64,000 nt of DNA from positions 8,289,230-8,353,229 of the forward strand of contig JAQFVV010006215.1 of assembly GCA_028023455.1 (NCBI GenBank), written 5' to 3'. This DNA is from Epiperipatus broadwayi. Taxonomy: Eukaryota > Onychophora > Udeonychophora > Euonychophora > Peripatidae. The position numbers were made by a program, and so were the translations under genes. Each line of letters opens with the position of its first letter. The first letter of the stretch is position 1. The notes beneath the pieces are model-generated. The model was not told where the DNA came from. It was given only the letters and a program-made list of their open reading frames with translations, and did no database searches. Below are positions 1 through 11,753 of this stretch, piece after piece.

Positions 1-3000
1 TATATTACATATATATAGACAGGTATATAAGCCTGTGTTTCAGTTATTAAACATATATTCTGATTTTTTCTTTTGTTGTGTGAATTTTGAGTTGGTAAAA
101 ATTGTCTTCAGGGCGATCTTTGACACTGGAGGGAGAGATTTTTTTTTTTTATTATTTGACACCAATAAAGTTTGTCAGTTTCAAGTTTCTATTGGTTTAT
201 TTAAAAAGATCTTTGGCTGATTAATGAAGAAACTGTAACATATAATCTGTACACAGCTGCAGATAAATTATGAAATTGTCATAGTATTATCTTTTTTCAA
301 GTTCTCTGCAGTGAGGGAAGAAATGAAAGCAAAATGATTTTTTTAATTTTTCAGGAAACAAACGTTAAAGTATTGTTTATATGAAATAACCAAAATGAGC
401 TTATTATTATTATTAAGTTTGAGAAAAAAAAGTCAGAGAAAAAAAGTTTTAAAAGATATTATGGGGAGAGAGAGACATTTTCAAGCAGCAAAATGTTGAA
501 GTATTACTTTATATACTATAAATGGAGATATACTGATATATGAATAATATTGCATTTAAGTTATTCAAGAGAAAACTATATATATCTGAATTTTGAAAAG
601 TTTCAGAAAAGACAGGAACTTAATGGAAGAAATCAATAAATCTCCCTCAGGATTGATAAAGATTCAATCCCTAAAACAAAGCTAAAAGTAAAAGGGTGTT
701 ATAAGAATATATAAATTGTTGCTTTAAAGAAAAATGGACTCGTTATTTATATCTTTTCTTAGCAGTGAAGAAGGAATAATGCATTGTTAAATTGCATTAT
801 TTTGTTCCAATATCCAGACTACCATGAGTTAAGTATTTTGTCTACATACCCATATATAATTTTAAAACCCAGAGAATGGCCACATTTCTAGTTAGCCATG
901 CCAATACCACATTTTGTCTCTTTTCTTCCCATGGTTTATTAAAGAATTATCATCTTTAAAGAGAGGGAGAAGAAAAAAAGAAGAGAAGAAAGATGTATAT
1001 AATCCACACATCAAGCCTCAACTAATCTACTAAGCAGTTTTTAAGTTTTATTTTCATTAGGAGAGTCAGAAATAAACCTGAAATTTATAAAAAGAGAAAA
1101 AAAGTGAAGTGCCAGAAATCAGCTTGAATCTATAGACAAGAGAGCAGTCTTTTGTCTCCACTTGGACATTATCAAGAACTGAAGCATATGGATTGGTAAC
1201 TTGAAAAATTTGTTAATCTTTTTTTATTTATTTAAAGTAGTCTTGGATCTCTTTCTATAGGTCAAACATCATTTCTGTTTTTTAATATATAAACATTAAA
1301 AGTTTGTTTTTTTATTATCATTATGCATAACAACATCACAAATACATTTTGAAGTTATTCTACTTAATTTTATTATCTTTGAATATTACTTTTTTATTGT
1401 AATTTAATGTTTTTTATTTATTATTGTCATTTATTGAGTTAACCAATAGTACTTGAGCAATCTATCAATACATATTTTAAAATGTTTTTTTTTATATTTA
1501 TTTTGTATATTTAAATTTGATATAAATGTTGCTTTGCTCAAGATTTAAATAATTTTTCTTTATATATATGATTTATTTGTAATTTAATAATATGAAGGGG
1601 AAACGTTTTAACATGATATACATGTCAACATATCATGAGTGTGTGTTGTGCACCTATACAGATATACATCAATTGGTATAAGTTAGAATAGATTAGACTA
1701 AAATCTTAATGCTTGAGGTTTTATATTAAGAGAGCAAATTAGTAGAGCATGAATTCACATGTATAAAAGTGAACACACACATGGCATAAATGATTTTTAT
1801 ATTGCATTTATAACATATATAGTAAAGCTGTGAGAAAATATTGAATAAGTATTAAATGGAATGTTTTTTTTTTTGTTATTGGAAAATTTCATTTTAAATC
1901 AGCTTAGCTTTAAATATATGGGAGCATATGTATTTAATTCTTTTATTTGGTTACACATATATTATTTTTTATTAATGTATTATTTCAATTAATATAATAA
2001 TTGAAGTGAATTGAATGATTAGAAATTTGTTTTATTAAAAAGCAAGGAATCTTAATAAACAGAATTATATACTATTTTTGCTTTAATATTATTATTATGA
2101 GTATTATTGTTATTTTTAGTTTTATTATTTAATTAATTCACAACACCTATACCTGATCATTGGATCATCATCAGGGGGTGGTTGTCATCATCACTGGTTT
2201 GATTTAATCTCACAATTAATAGGGATCTAAGAATTTAGGCCTAGTTCGAGTAATAGATATGAATTATGTTAGTTGGTTATAAATTATTCATCATCATCAA
2301 TGATGATTGTATAAGGTGTTTATATGAATATTAGTGTTTTGATTGTCATAATATTATTAAGTGATTATAAAGAATTATAGAAATAGTTTCACACCAATAA
2401 TTGAAATGGGATATAAAAATGTAAATTGTATGAGTTACTTGATCATTGAGTGACATAGGGAGCTTGAGGTATATAATAGATTTCCTTTATGTCTCTGTAG
2501 AAAGACTTAGTCACATATACTTTAGACTTGTTTAAATTATTGATGAACGAGCCAACAATTGCCTAGATGTTGATGATGATCATGGATATTTTTCTTTATA
2601 GTATAACAGTTTTTGGGTAAATTTATTGAGATGCATCTTGACTTCAAAGTAGTATAGCAATTATATTTGGGCAGTCATCAGATTGAATGGTATGGAAATG
2701 TTAGTATGAGTATGATGCAATATATACCATTTGGGGAATCTGTTGGCTTAAACCAATAAATCCCACAAGCTAGCCATAGATGACAGATACTCCACCTGGT
2801 TAGGTTTTATATTCTTAGTTAAAATTAGAATAGCTACCCAGATGATAACATGTAATGATGGTTGTAATATAAACCATGAACCCTTCCATGGTAATAATCA
2901 ATAAGTGTTTATTATGTCGTTGTACTTGTTGATATTGTTCCATCCTGTTCGACGCTATGTACTGGTACAATATATATATACATATTATTATTCAATAATT

Positions 3001-4829
3001 TTTAATTAATGGATATTTTATTTGTATTACACATATATATATATGGAACAAGAGTGTTGGCATTTAATAATATTTAAAAACTAAAAGAAGTAAAATTTAA
3101 AAATCATTCAATAGACACAATTTAGTTTTCTTTTTTTTTTTTAGGTAGTATAATTTATTTTTAGATACATACAATAAAAATTATTTGTATGTTTGACATT
3201 ATCTGTTTAATTAAAGTAAAGTTAAAATTGGAGGGAATGGAAATATCCAGACTGTTAATCCAGATAAACAAAAAAAATAAATTTCAAATGCAAGTGATTA
3301 TGATCAGTTTTAGCAATAATTAAATATGGCTCTGAAGGAATTGATAAAAAAAGGAACTTTGTAGCAAAAAAACAAAAAGGAATTTATAACATTATCAACT
3401 TGTAAGCTGATAAGAAGACAAAAAATGAAAATATAATATGCACAGAGATCTCAAACTGACCAAAGTATAAAAAGAAGTGGACAACTTTGTAGAGAAGTTT
3501 TTGGCTGGTAGTTTTCTTGGGTTCTGGATGGAGTGAGAGGACAGGAAGGTCTAATTACAGATTTCTTGTCCTTACAGCTGCAATAAAATGCCTCTATCCA
3601 GGACTACTCATATGCTGCAGCAATTCACCAGGTGTGAGTAAAAACCAGAGCATTTGTTGACACTTTCTCTCACAAAAAGGTCACATAAAAGCTTCAAGTC
3701 TAGTCTTACCTTACTACAAACCAGAAATATAAAAATGCCACCAGAATGGAACCAAAGTTAATGGCTATGGAGGCCTTTGTAAAAAGACCATGCATGGTAT
3801 AATAATCAATGATCTACATAAACCCAAGGAACTTACTGGTAAGATATTAGTCATTCATCATACAATATCTTGTATCTGAATAAATACATGCACAAACTAA
3901 ACACTAACTATAAGCTTACCATATCATTAAAGAGACCTTCACTTTTTATTCTTCGAGAGACTATTTCATTTATGGCTTATTGGAGAAAGCTTAAGAAGAA
4001 AATTGTAATATAAACTGTTTTAATTATTTGATTAACATTATTGTCTGGGTGTGTGGGTGTATGTTCCATCAATTTTATTAATAATTTATAATTATAATCT
4101 AAAGTTTTAGCTTGTTTTAATAAAAAATATTTATCATTAATATAACCCTTTCATTGTATGTTCTTAATTTTAGTTTGTTAGATTTTATTATTTTCAAAAA
4201 ATATTTTGAGAAATGTATAAATTATCTATGCTAACATGTTTGTTTAATAATCAAACACTGGGGAAAATTAATATAAAAGATTAAGAGACAAAAAAAGTGA
4301 AATCCTGATAATATTACATTTAGTTACTTGCCTTAAATCAATGGGATGCAATGTGATATAAATCAGTGGATCTACAGACTTTGATGCCCTCTTAAACAAA
4401 TAAAAACTGATTTTGCTGCAATTTAAATCAGAACAAAATATTAGGTCAGTTAATCAGAAAATGTAACTGTGTTTTAGAAATATCCAAATTCACATTTGAA
4501 CAAAATAAATCTTCATATTTGGATTAACCAATGCATTATTCTGTGTAATGTATGACCTAATATAATGATAAGTGTTACAATATATATAATAACTATATTC
4601 AAACTAATAAGATTCAGTGTTGTAGTAATTAAAAATAAAAAACTTTCTCTTCCCTGTGATATATAAACTGAACAAATGCAAGTAATTTTTCAATTTAGAA
4701 ATCAGGCTCATAATAAATTCTACTCCTAATTTAGACAGTCAATAAAAGTTAGGTTATTTAAAAAATGATGGGGAAGTGTGTATCAATTCTATAGAATATG
4801 TGTGAAGAGTGGTTTCCTTCCTAAAAAGT
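1..4829. other. Cadherin intron, nothing recognised
   Basis: AT-rich sequence with short T and A runs, (ATT)n and TA microsatellites. No splice-bounded cadherin-like exon on the minus strand and no repeat that I can link to others. The exon following H should lie beyond position 1. Confidence 0.5.
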
Positions 4830-5735
4830 GAATAATGAATTGTCTTCAGCTTTCACAATATTTTTGATACTAAATGACCAAAATAAACGTGTGCAAAGCT
4901 CATATTTAGAAAAACTCTAAGAATGTTTCTTAATATTGGTGTCAAACACTAGTATTTTAGTGGCATAATTCCAAAAATACTATGAAAGTTAAAAAAAGAT
5001 TGTTTTTTTGCTTTTTAATACCTTTTTTGCTTTTTAGAGCATTCTAGTGAATAAAAGCATTTTTTTACATTTTTAAAATATTTTTTACATCTTATAAAAA
5101 AGTTTAGGTACAATTTAATACTGCTAAATGGCAACCATTAAGAGTACTGAATCCCATATAAAATTAAAAATTGCAAATTTTCACTAAGTTTGGCTAATAT
5201 TTTTTGCAAACTTTAGAAAAATGCACTGTTACAGAAAGATATGTGCTTTTAAAATAAATCAAAAATTAAGACATGGATAGACAGACAAAAAAAGTTTGTT
5301 AAATAAAAGCATATAAAAATGTCAAACTAAAAACAAATAAAACCTGTTTTGTTCAAACTGATTTGACAAATCAGTTGCCAAAAGACTAAAAACATAAACT
5401 CCATCAGGATAATTACATAGGTTTAATTCACCATCTTTTAATGATAATACTCCTTCTTTATCTATTTTAAATGGTGAAGAAGGATGAGCGATGGAATATA
5501 CAATTTCCCCATTTGGACCTTCATCAGAGTCATTTGCAAATACCTAAAAAATAATTATAATTATTATTTTTTAAAAAAGTATACAAGTATATGAATTATA
5601 TTTATATAAATGAATCAGAAATTATGAATGAATTATTTTTCTTAACATTCTATTAAAAGTTTTAGTACAATCCAGTTTCAAAACTTTTCCAAGTTTAGTG
5701 TACAATCTATTCAGAAATTATATATATTTGTTGAT
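4830..5735 (-). repeat. Tandem duplication copy 2 (exon H with intron flanks)
   Basis: This stretch matches 61470-62390 through coding and non-coding sequence. Examples are tttaatactgctaaatgg on the downstream side and an aagtatacaa block on the upstream side. Offset between the copies is about 56.66 kb. Flank similarity is clearly lower than exon similarity, so the duplication is not recent. Confidence 0.85.
5344..5543 (-). CDS. Cadherin exon H, duplicate of exon A
   Basis: A 200-bp exon with the same length, borders and phase as exon A: acceptor tttttag, donor cag|gtt, 66 codons plus two bases. It encodes VFANDSDEGPNGEIVYSI and ends in the same SLLATDLSNQ segment. By eye 58 of 67 residues match exon A. 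The intron sequence on both sides is also homologous to that around exon A, so this is a genomic duplication and not an old domain repeat. A B-like exon is expected beyond position 1. Because G ends and H begins in phase 0, a continuous transcript A-B-C-D-E-F-G-H is the simplest reading. A neighbouring gene copy is the alternative. Confidence 0.88.
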
Positions 5736-5756
5736 ACGAAGATTTTCACAGGTTGC

Positions 5757-5906
5757 ATATATAAAAGACATATTTTGCGGGTTCATCCATGTTAAAAAAG
5801 TTTTAAATATTGATGGATGACTTGTGTGATCAAGTCAAAACGTCAGTATATCAATATTTAAAACTTTTTTAACACGGATGAACCCGCAAAATATGTCTTT
5901 TATATA
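5757..5906. repeat. Long hairpin with hammerhead-like centre
   Basis: Arms of about 56 bp (5757-5813 and 5850-5906) pair almost perfectly, including CATATTTTGCGGGTTCAT and its mirror. The loop reads TTGATGG-AT-GACTTG-TGTGAT-CAAGTC-AAAACGTC, reminiscent of a hammerhead core with two or three essential bases changed. A foldback element; ribozyme descent is only suggested. Confidence 0.55.
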
Positions 5907-8900
5907 TATTGTAACTTTGTATTAGTACATCTACACCCTATACTAAAATAAAAGAGGGAATAAAATTTTTGTTGCATAATTTTAAATTTTATAAAATCCA
6001 ATAATATTTACTTATTAAACTAGGAAAGATAATGACATAATAGTTATCATAGGGTTTGAACTTGGTTTAGATAATTTAAAGTTGTACAAAGATTATAAAT
6101 GCTGGGTAAACTAGTTGGCTACAAATGTACATAAAAGATTATAAATTTATTATAGCTACAAATAAGTAAACAATTGATATCATTTAAAAATATAATAAAG
6201 TTCAAATTTTATCTGCTAAACAAAGATGCATTATAGATAGATAATTATTGTCTATGCGTATTTAATATTATGAAAAACGATTATTGTTTCAATCTAAATT
6301 TTACATTATGTTTAAAAGTAAATAAATACGATTCATTTTACAAATTTAATAATCTAAATCAAGAAAATAAATTGTATTTTAAAAAATATTATCTTTATTA
6401 AAAAATATTTCAAAATCCAAAATTTTCATTTTAAAAACAAATCAAATATTCATAACTAAAGTAAATGTTTTGAAATCATTGGGAGAGAGGGGGGGGACCA
6501 ACCAATCAAGAAAAGTCAAGCAATCATTTCAATAAAAATTGAGGGAAACAAAAGCTAGAAAAGGGAAAGAAAATTGTACAGATCAGGGAACAAGTAACTA
6601 GTTTCAATTTTTTTTATCTTAAAAGTTTGATCAAAACTTTTTTGAATATTATTTTTTAACAAAAATAATAAATCTTAATTACGTGATAATTCTAAAGAAG
6701 TATGTCATAAAATTTTAATTAAAATGAATGGCTAATTGAATTGATCTCTACAGGCGATCAGCAATTGATAAGTCTTGAAAATTTCTTGAAGTCATTATAT
6801 GGAAAAAGTAATCTAAAATGCAGGACAGAAAATCTGATCATAGAATACACTCACTGAAAGAAAACATTAAGAGTACTGATTTAGGCTAGATTTGATTGAT
6901 AAACTACATAAATCATTGTATTTAAAAAATAATAATAATAAACTATATAAATCATTCCTGCGTCAGAGTAATCAAAATAATTGGAAATGCTTAAATCATC
7001 CACCATAGACAAATGAAAATCAATAAACTTTGGATAAAGCTAAGTATGCTTTTTTAAAAATATCTAGAACTAAAGTAGGAATAGATAATCACAGAAGGCA
7101 TACCATGTATTTAAAAATAAATAGTAGAGCATATGTGAATCAAATTTTGTGTCATTTTATACTGTGTTATATATATAGAACAATAGTGGTCTGTTAACAT
7201 AGATGAAATATCCATAATCTGGGAATGAAAAATAAAATACATAAAATAAATATCAGAAAGAAACTCATCCCAGAAAATATTTAATCAAAATAAATCTACA
7301 TGGAGAATAAATAGTGGACTGAGAGGGGATAATCAGGAGTGCCTTGGGAAGTGCAAAATACATGAAGAAGATACTATTATTTACTTTAAAAAAATTGTAA
7401 ATGTTTTTCTTAAGAATGATAATAATGGTGATCAAAATTAAACAAGAATCAGCCAATGCTAAATTATGATTCATGTAGGAATTAGCTATACTCTTCAATT
7501 ACCAAAGAAAAAAATAAACAGCTTGTACATCGAAAGTAACCCCATGTCTAATGAATTTTATAATCATAGTAATCTTTGGAGAATGATCAATGGAACAAAA
7601 GTGATCCTAATAAGGATTTATGACCAGCCTGCATTGTGTATAACGATTAATATGCTGTAAAAGTTAAAGGTTTTTTTTTTTTTTTTGGAAACTTATCTTT
7701 AAAAAAAAATCAGCATGTAATATTTGTACACATTTTAATTTTATACATTAAATTTAGCTGTTCTTACAATAAGAGGAAGGGACAATTAGATTAATAGATA
7801 ATGGAATTAATATGTGATTTAATTCGGTTGTCTATATTATTAATTAATTTAAAAAGTTACGTTTTATCAAATAGTTTTAGAGATTTAAAATAAATAAATA
7901 TGAGTAATGTCATAGGTAATGAAAATATAATAAAAGTAGTTAACAATATATATGTAATGAAAAGAGAATGCGTGTATAATTAAATATACAAAATTGAAAA
8001 AAAATAAATTTTGAAATTTGATCTTGTTTTACAACCAACAATTTAATATAGTAATAGGGAATTATAAGTAGTTTTAATTTATAACTTGTAGAATCAGTTA
8101 GTTAAAACAAAGGTAAATATTTGATTTATGATATACCAAGGGGCGGTCTATTTAAATTGTGGGTGAAAATTGTTATAGGAAAATATAGGGATTCACATTT
8201 AATAGTATATTGCATAAAATTCTTCTTGGTTGTAAGTTAGCAAGTAGAACTAATTTATGATTTTATAGTTTGTATAAAAACATTTTAGGAAAATAGATAA
8301 ATAAAGATCAAAGGAGAAATATCACAGGGGTTTATAAAATAAACAATAGTAAATTTCATCGTATTATAATAAGTGTTATAGTGAAACAAGAATATAATAG
8401 TTATTTTTTTTATCTTGATAATTTAAAACCTAAATTATAAGGGGTTAATAATTGAAATAGGGAAGAAAGAAAAAATCATTATCTAATGGAAATGGTTGAT
8501 TTGTGATATATAAAAAAATTGTCTCTAATGGGAAATATCACACCAGCACCAGATCGTGTGAAAGGGTATTTTTTTTTTAGTTTTATTGTAAATATTCGAA
8601 ATATTTATTATGCTTAATTGTTTCTAAAATTACTATATTATGTATTTAACCTTACTACTCTTGTTATTTCAAATTACTTATTAGTTAAAATGTTTATAAT
8701 ATTTTTGCAAATGATATGATTAAAGTTATTGTTTTGAAAATTAACTTAAGTATCAGATGTTGCATTTCTTTTCTGTGAGTCATTGTCACTACATCACATG
8801 AACCCAAAAAATACAGTTTGAGATTGCAATAAGACACTAATTCAGTATAGCGTAATATCACCATCATTTAAGAACACAGTTCTTAAAAGAGATTTTAACT

Positions 8901-9046
8901 TACTGTAAACTGCCTCACATAAGTCAGTGATGATATTGCAAATTATTAATTAAAATATGTTTATTTATAAGAAATTGAATTATGAATTACTTATTATTGA
9001 CAGTACCAAATATAACCACAATTTGGATAACAATATTAATTTAATA
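5907..9046. other. Intron, nothing recognised
   Basis: AT-rich, with a short G run near 6490 and scattered homopolymers. Small open frames at 7265-7660 have no protein-like features. Confidence 0.5.
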
Positions 9047-9051
9047 GTAAG

Positions 9052-9629
9052 TGCAATATATGCATTTTAAATTAAACGTACATATGAAAGTATCTTATTC
9101 TAAAATATTATTTTATTGTTAAATCTTTAAATTTTGCTACTAATATTTTAATCATAGACGTTAGCTTAAAATGCAATCAATTGTAACAAACTAATTAAAC
9201 AGATAACGAAGGAATTTAATTAGCAAAACCCAATTTAATTAAATCCCACCTTAATTTATAAGAGTTACTCCAGAAAACAAAAGAAAGCAAACATATAAAA
9301 GAGGGGCCATTTTGAAAAGATCAACAGAGTGAGTACAGAGCGTTTTTAAGTGAATTTGAGAAGAGCATCAGTTGCAAGAGAATAGCGTGGGAATTGCATA
9401 TTACCCTTGTGGGAAAGAAGAGAAGTTAGACATAGAAACTATACATTCAGAATTATTATGCGAGTATTCATTATCATGTGTACCTAGTGTATTTTTCTAA
9501 CACAGCTTGACGGGAATCAGAACTTTGTATAAACTGTAAATTAGTAAGCATCGATCTGTGTTGATAATTAAACCAACTAGTTCGCAAATTAACTTTTGTG
9601 TGCAGTAATTGAAGAGCCAATATACTGCA
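9052..9629 (+). repeat. 5' LTR
   Basis: Starts tgcaatatatgc and ends atactgca. It is nearly identical over its length to 11170-11748, with scattered transitions between the two, so the insertion is moderately old. Confidence 0.92.
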
Positions 9630-9632
9630 ATC

Positions 9633-9647
9633 TGGCGCAGTTGAACC
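9633..9647 (+). promoter_or_regulatory. Primer-binding site of the LTR element
   Basis: TGGCGCAGTTGAACC begins three bases after the 5' LTR, the position where a tRNA primes minus-strand DNA. A TGGCGC start is common in arthropod Ty3/gypsy elements. I cannot name the tRNA with certainty. Confidence 0.6.
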
Positions 9648-9684
9648 TAAAAACCACAGTGAATAACCAGCTATTAATTAGAAA

Positions 9685-10335
9685 ATGTCAGTTTTCGGAC
9701 AAAACTCTATTGGAGAGTTCGACGTGGAAAACGCAGCTGATTGGCCACTATACCTGTCACAAATCAAAAATTTCTTCATTTTAAATGGCATTGAAGACAA
9801 CAAGTGGAAAGTAGCCACCCTCTTATGTTTCTCAGGAAAAAAATTTATTGAAATCACCAATAAATTATACCAAAATCCCGTAGATGAGAATGTACCATTA
9901 AAGGAATTATCCCAATGGCTAAACAAATTTTTTAGCCCTTGCCCATTCCGGCATATAGCATGCTTACAGTTAAAAAATAGAAAACAACTAAATAGTGAAA
10001 CAATCAAACAATATAATTTAGCTCTCAAGGAGCTAGCGAAAGATTGTGTGTACGGTGATTTCGTAGAAGAAATATTATTAGATCAACTGTTATGGGGAAT
10101 GTCTGATGACAGGCTCAGACAACAGCTGTTAACAGAGGCAGACCTAGCCTATGAAAGTGCTATAAAGAAAGGAATAACGTTTGAGCTAATTCTAGAACAG
10201 GCACAGGCCTTCAGATCAAAAGAGAAAAGTTATGAGCAAGTTTTCAAAACTGATAAAGCAGAAATAAGTTCGTTTCAAAGGGAACCCTGGAGAAATAACA
10301 TAATTAAATGCTACTGCTGTGGGCCACATAGCTAA
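9685..10335 (+). pseudogene. gag: Gag of Ty3/gypsy-like element
   Basis: A 216-residue open frame from an ATG just after the primer-binding site. The pattern is the Ty3/gypsy capsid fold: W-P-L-Y near the start, NGIEDNKWKVATLLCFSG, LNKFFSPCPF, KQYNLALKELAKDC and LLDQLLWGMSDD, then an AYESA helix. The capsid part is uninterrupted. The frame ends inside the first zinc knuckle: CYCCG is present, but about 8 nt are missing before the HIAKDC half, which now lies in another frame (from 10319). The protein would pack element RNA into particles. This copy makes at most a capsid without its normal tail. Confidence 0.82.
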
Positions 10336-10525
10336 AGACTGCAAATGGAAACAAGAAACGTGTTTCAATTGCCGAAATAAGGGCCACCTTGCACGTGCAT
10401 GCAGACAATCACCAGAAAGGGATGGTCAACAAAGGAAATATAGTCCAGACACAAATGGTAGAGCATATAGTATTAAATATATATCTACCAAGGGGGAAAG
10501 AGATAGGACCATTTCACAAGCATAA
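10319..10525 (+). pseudogene. Gag zinc-knuckle tail, out of frame with the capsid part
   Basis: Continues gag in a shifted frame: HIAKDC is the second half of the first knuckle, and CFNCRNKGHLARAC is an intact CX2CX4HX4C nucleocapsid knuckle. The frame runs through a Ser/Arg-rich tail to a TAA at 10523-10525. The same frame is open again immediately after that stop and encodes the golgin-like coiled coil, so the ancestral product looks like a Gag-coiled-coil fusion broken here by one stop codon. Confidence 0.75.
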
Positions 10526-11076
10526 ACAGAGATCATTAAATTACAAAATCAATTTGAAAATGATCGGAAAGACTCTGAACAGAAGCAGCGTAAAGAGCAA
10601 GATTCTATGAAAGAGCAACTCCAGATTCACATACAGATGATAGATATGTTGGTCGCAGAAAAAACAAAGCTGCAGTCATCCCTAGCACAAAGTCAGCAGG
10701 CCATAAAGCAGAAATCAGCTGAACTCGAAGAATTTCAAGTGAGATTGAAGGTTCTAGACAACGAGTAATAGAACTTGAACAACAAAACTCAGAACTTAGT
10801 GAAAAATTGCAAAGTAAACTCGCAATGTCAGAATTATCCGAACAGGTAGAGAGTTGGCAGCTGTATGAAATGGAGCCACAAGAAAAAATGGCAGAAAGTG
10901 AAAATGAAAAAGACACGAAGATTTTTTTAGAAGATCGGCAATCTTTAACCAGTGAGCTGCCAGATACAAAAACTGTAGAGCAAGGAAAAAATCAGACTCT
11001 CTCCAAGTGGGAGAAAAGGGTACTCAGGGTGGCAAGGAAAAAGAATTTGCACAAATTTCAAGGTTACATCAGTTAA
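10526..11076 (+). pseudogene. Golgin GM130/GOLGA2-like coiled coil captured in the LTR element
   Basis: Directly after the gag stop, the same frame encodes an acidic, Gln- and Lys-rich coiled coil: IIKLQNQFEN, then LQIHIQMIDMLVAEKTKLQS, LAQSQQAIKQKSAELEEFQ. From recall this matches the golgin GM130/GOLGA2 family segment with LQVHIQTIGxLV, EK, LQxxLA, Q and QK at the same spacing, about half identical over 43 residues. At about 10755-10768 a frameshift moves the reading frame to the one that runs to 11076 (RVIELEQQNSELSEKLQ and onwards). GM130 tethers vesicles at the cis-Golgi. Within a retrotransposon this looks like a captured host mRNA segment with no intron. The alternative is a native coiled-coil gag tail with chance similarity, which the ordered identities make unlikely. 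Confidence 0.68.
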
Positions 11077-11157
11077 TCGTAAAAATAAAGTTTTTCTCCA
11101 GTTTGGAAAAAGAAAAAATAAATCACCGAGGAGTTGTATCATGGGGTTTTCTGGAGT

Positions 11158-11169
11158 AAGGGGAGGTAT
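11158..11169 (+). promoter_or_regulatory. Polypurine tract of the LTR element
   Basis: A purine-rich run immediately upstream of the 3' LTR, the expected plus-strand primer site. Confidence 0.65.
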
Positions 11170-11748
11170 TGTAATATATGCATTTTAAATTAAATGTACA
11201 TACGAAAGTTTCTTATTCTAAAATATTATTTTATTGTTAAATCTTTAAATTTTGCTACTAATATTTTAATCATAGATGTTAGCTTGAAATGCAATCAATT
11301 GTAACAAACTAATTAAACAGATAACGAAGGAATTTAATTAGCAAAACCCAATTTAATTAAATCCCACCTTAATTTATAAGAGTTACTCCAGAAAACAAAA
11401 GAAAGCAAACATATAAAAGGGGGGCCATTTTGAAAAGATCAACAGAGTGAGCACAGAGCATTTTTAAGTGAATTCGAGAAGAGCATCAGTTGCAAGAGAA
11501 TAGTGTGGGAATTGTGTATTACCCTTGTGGAGAAACAAGAGAAGTTAGACGTAGAAACTATACGTTCAGAATTATCGTGCGAGTATTCGTTATCGTGTGT
11601 ACCTAGTATATTTTTCTAACACAGCTCGGCGGGAATCAGAACTTTGTATAAACTGTAAATTAGTAAGCATCGATCTGTGTTGAGAATTAAACCAACTAGT
11701 TCACAAATTAACTTTTGTGTGCAGTAATTGAAGAGCCAATACACTGCA
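11170..11748 (+). repeat. 3' LTR
   Basis: Starts tgtaatatatgc and ends acactgca, followed directly by the 3' copy of the gtaag target-site duplication. Confidence 0.92.
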
Positions 11749-11753
11749 GTAAG

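Larger units (their letters stand above)
9052..11748 (+). mobile_element. Complete but pol-less Ty3/gypsy-like LTR retrotransposon carrying a golgin-like insert
   Basis: Two LTRs of 578 and 579 bp, each starting TG and ending CA, flank a 1.54-kb interior. The element is bordered by a 5-bp target-site duplication, gtaag, at 9047-9051 and 11749-11753. A primer-binding-like site follows the 5' LTR and a purine tract (aaggggaggtat) precedes the 3' LTR. The interior holds gag with a zinc knuckle, then a coiled-coil region resembling golgin GM130. There is no protease, reverse transcriptase, RNase H or integrase, and no room for them, so the element depends on another element's enzymes. It is antisense to the host cadherin gene. 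Structure and boundaries are seen directly; the Ty3 assignment comes from the gag pattern. Confidence 0.9.

Noticed and set aside
2155-2190. TCATCAG as a minus-strand hammerhead core
   Set aside because: No GAAA block or pairing stems follow.
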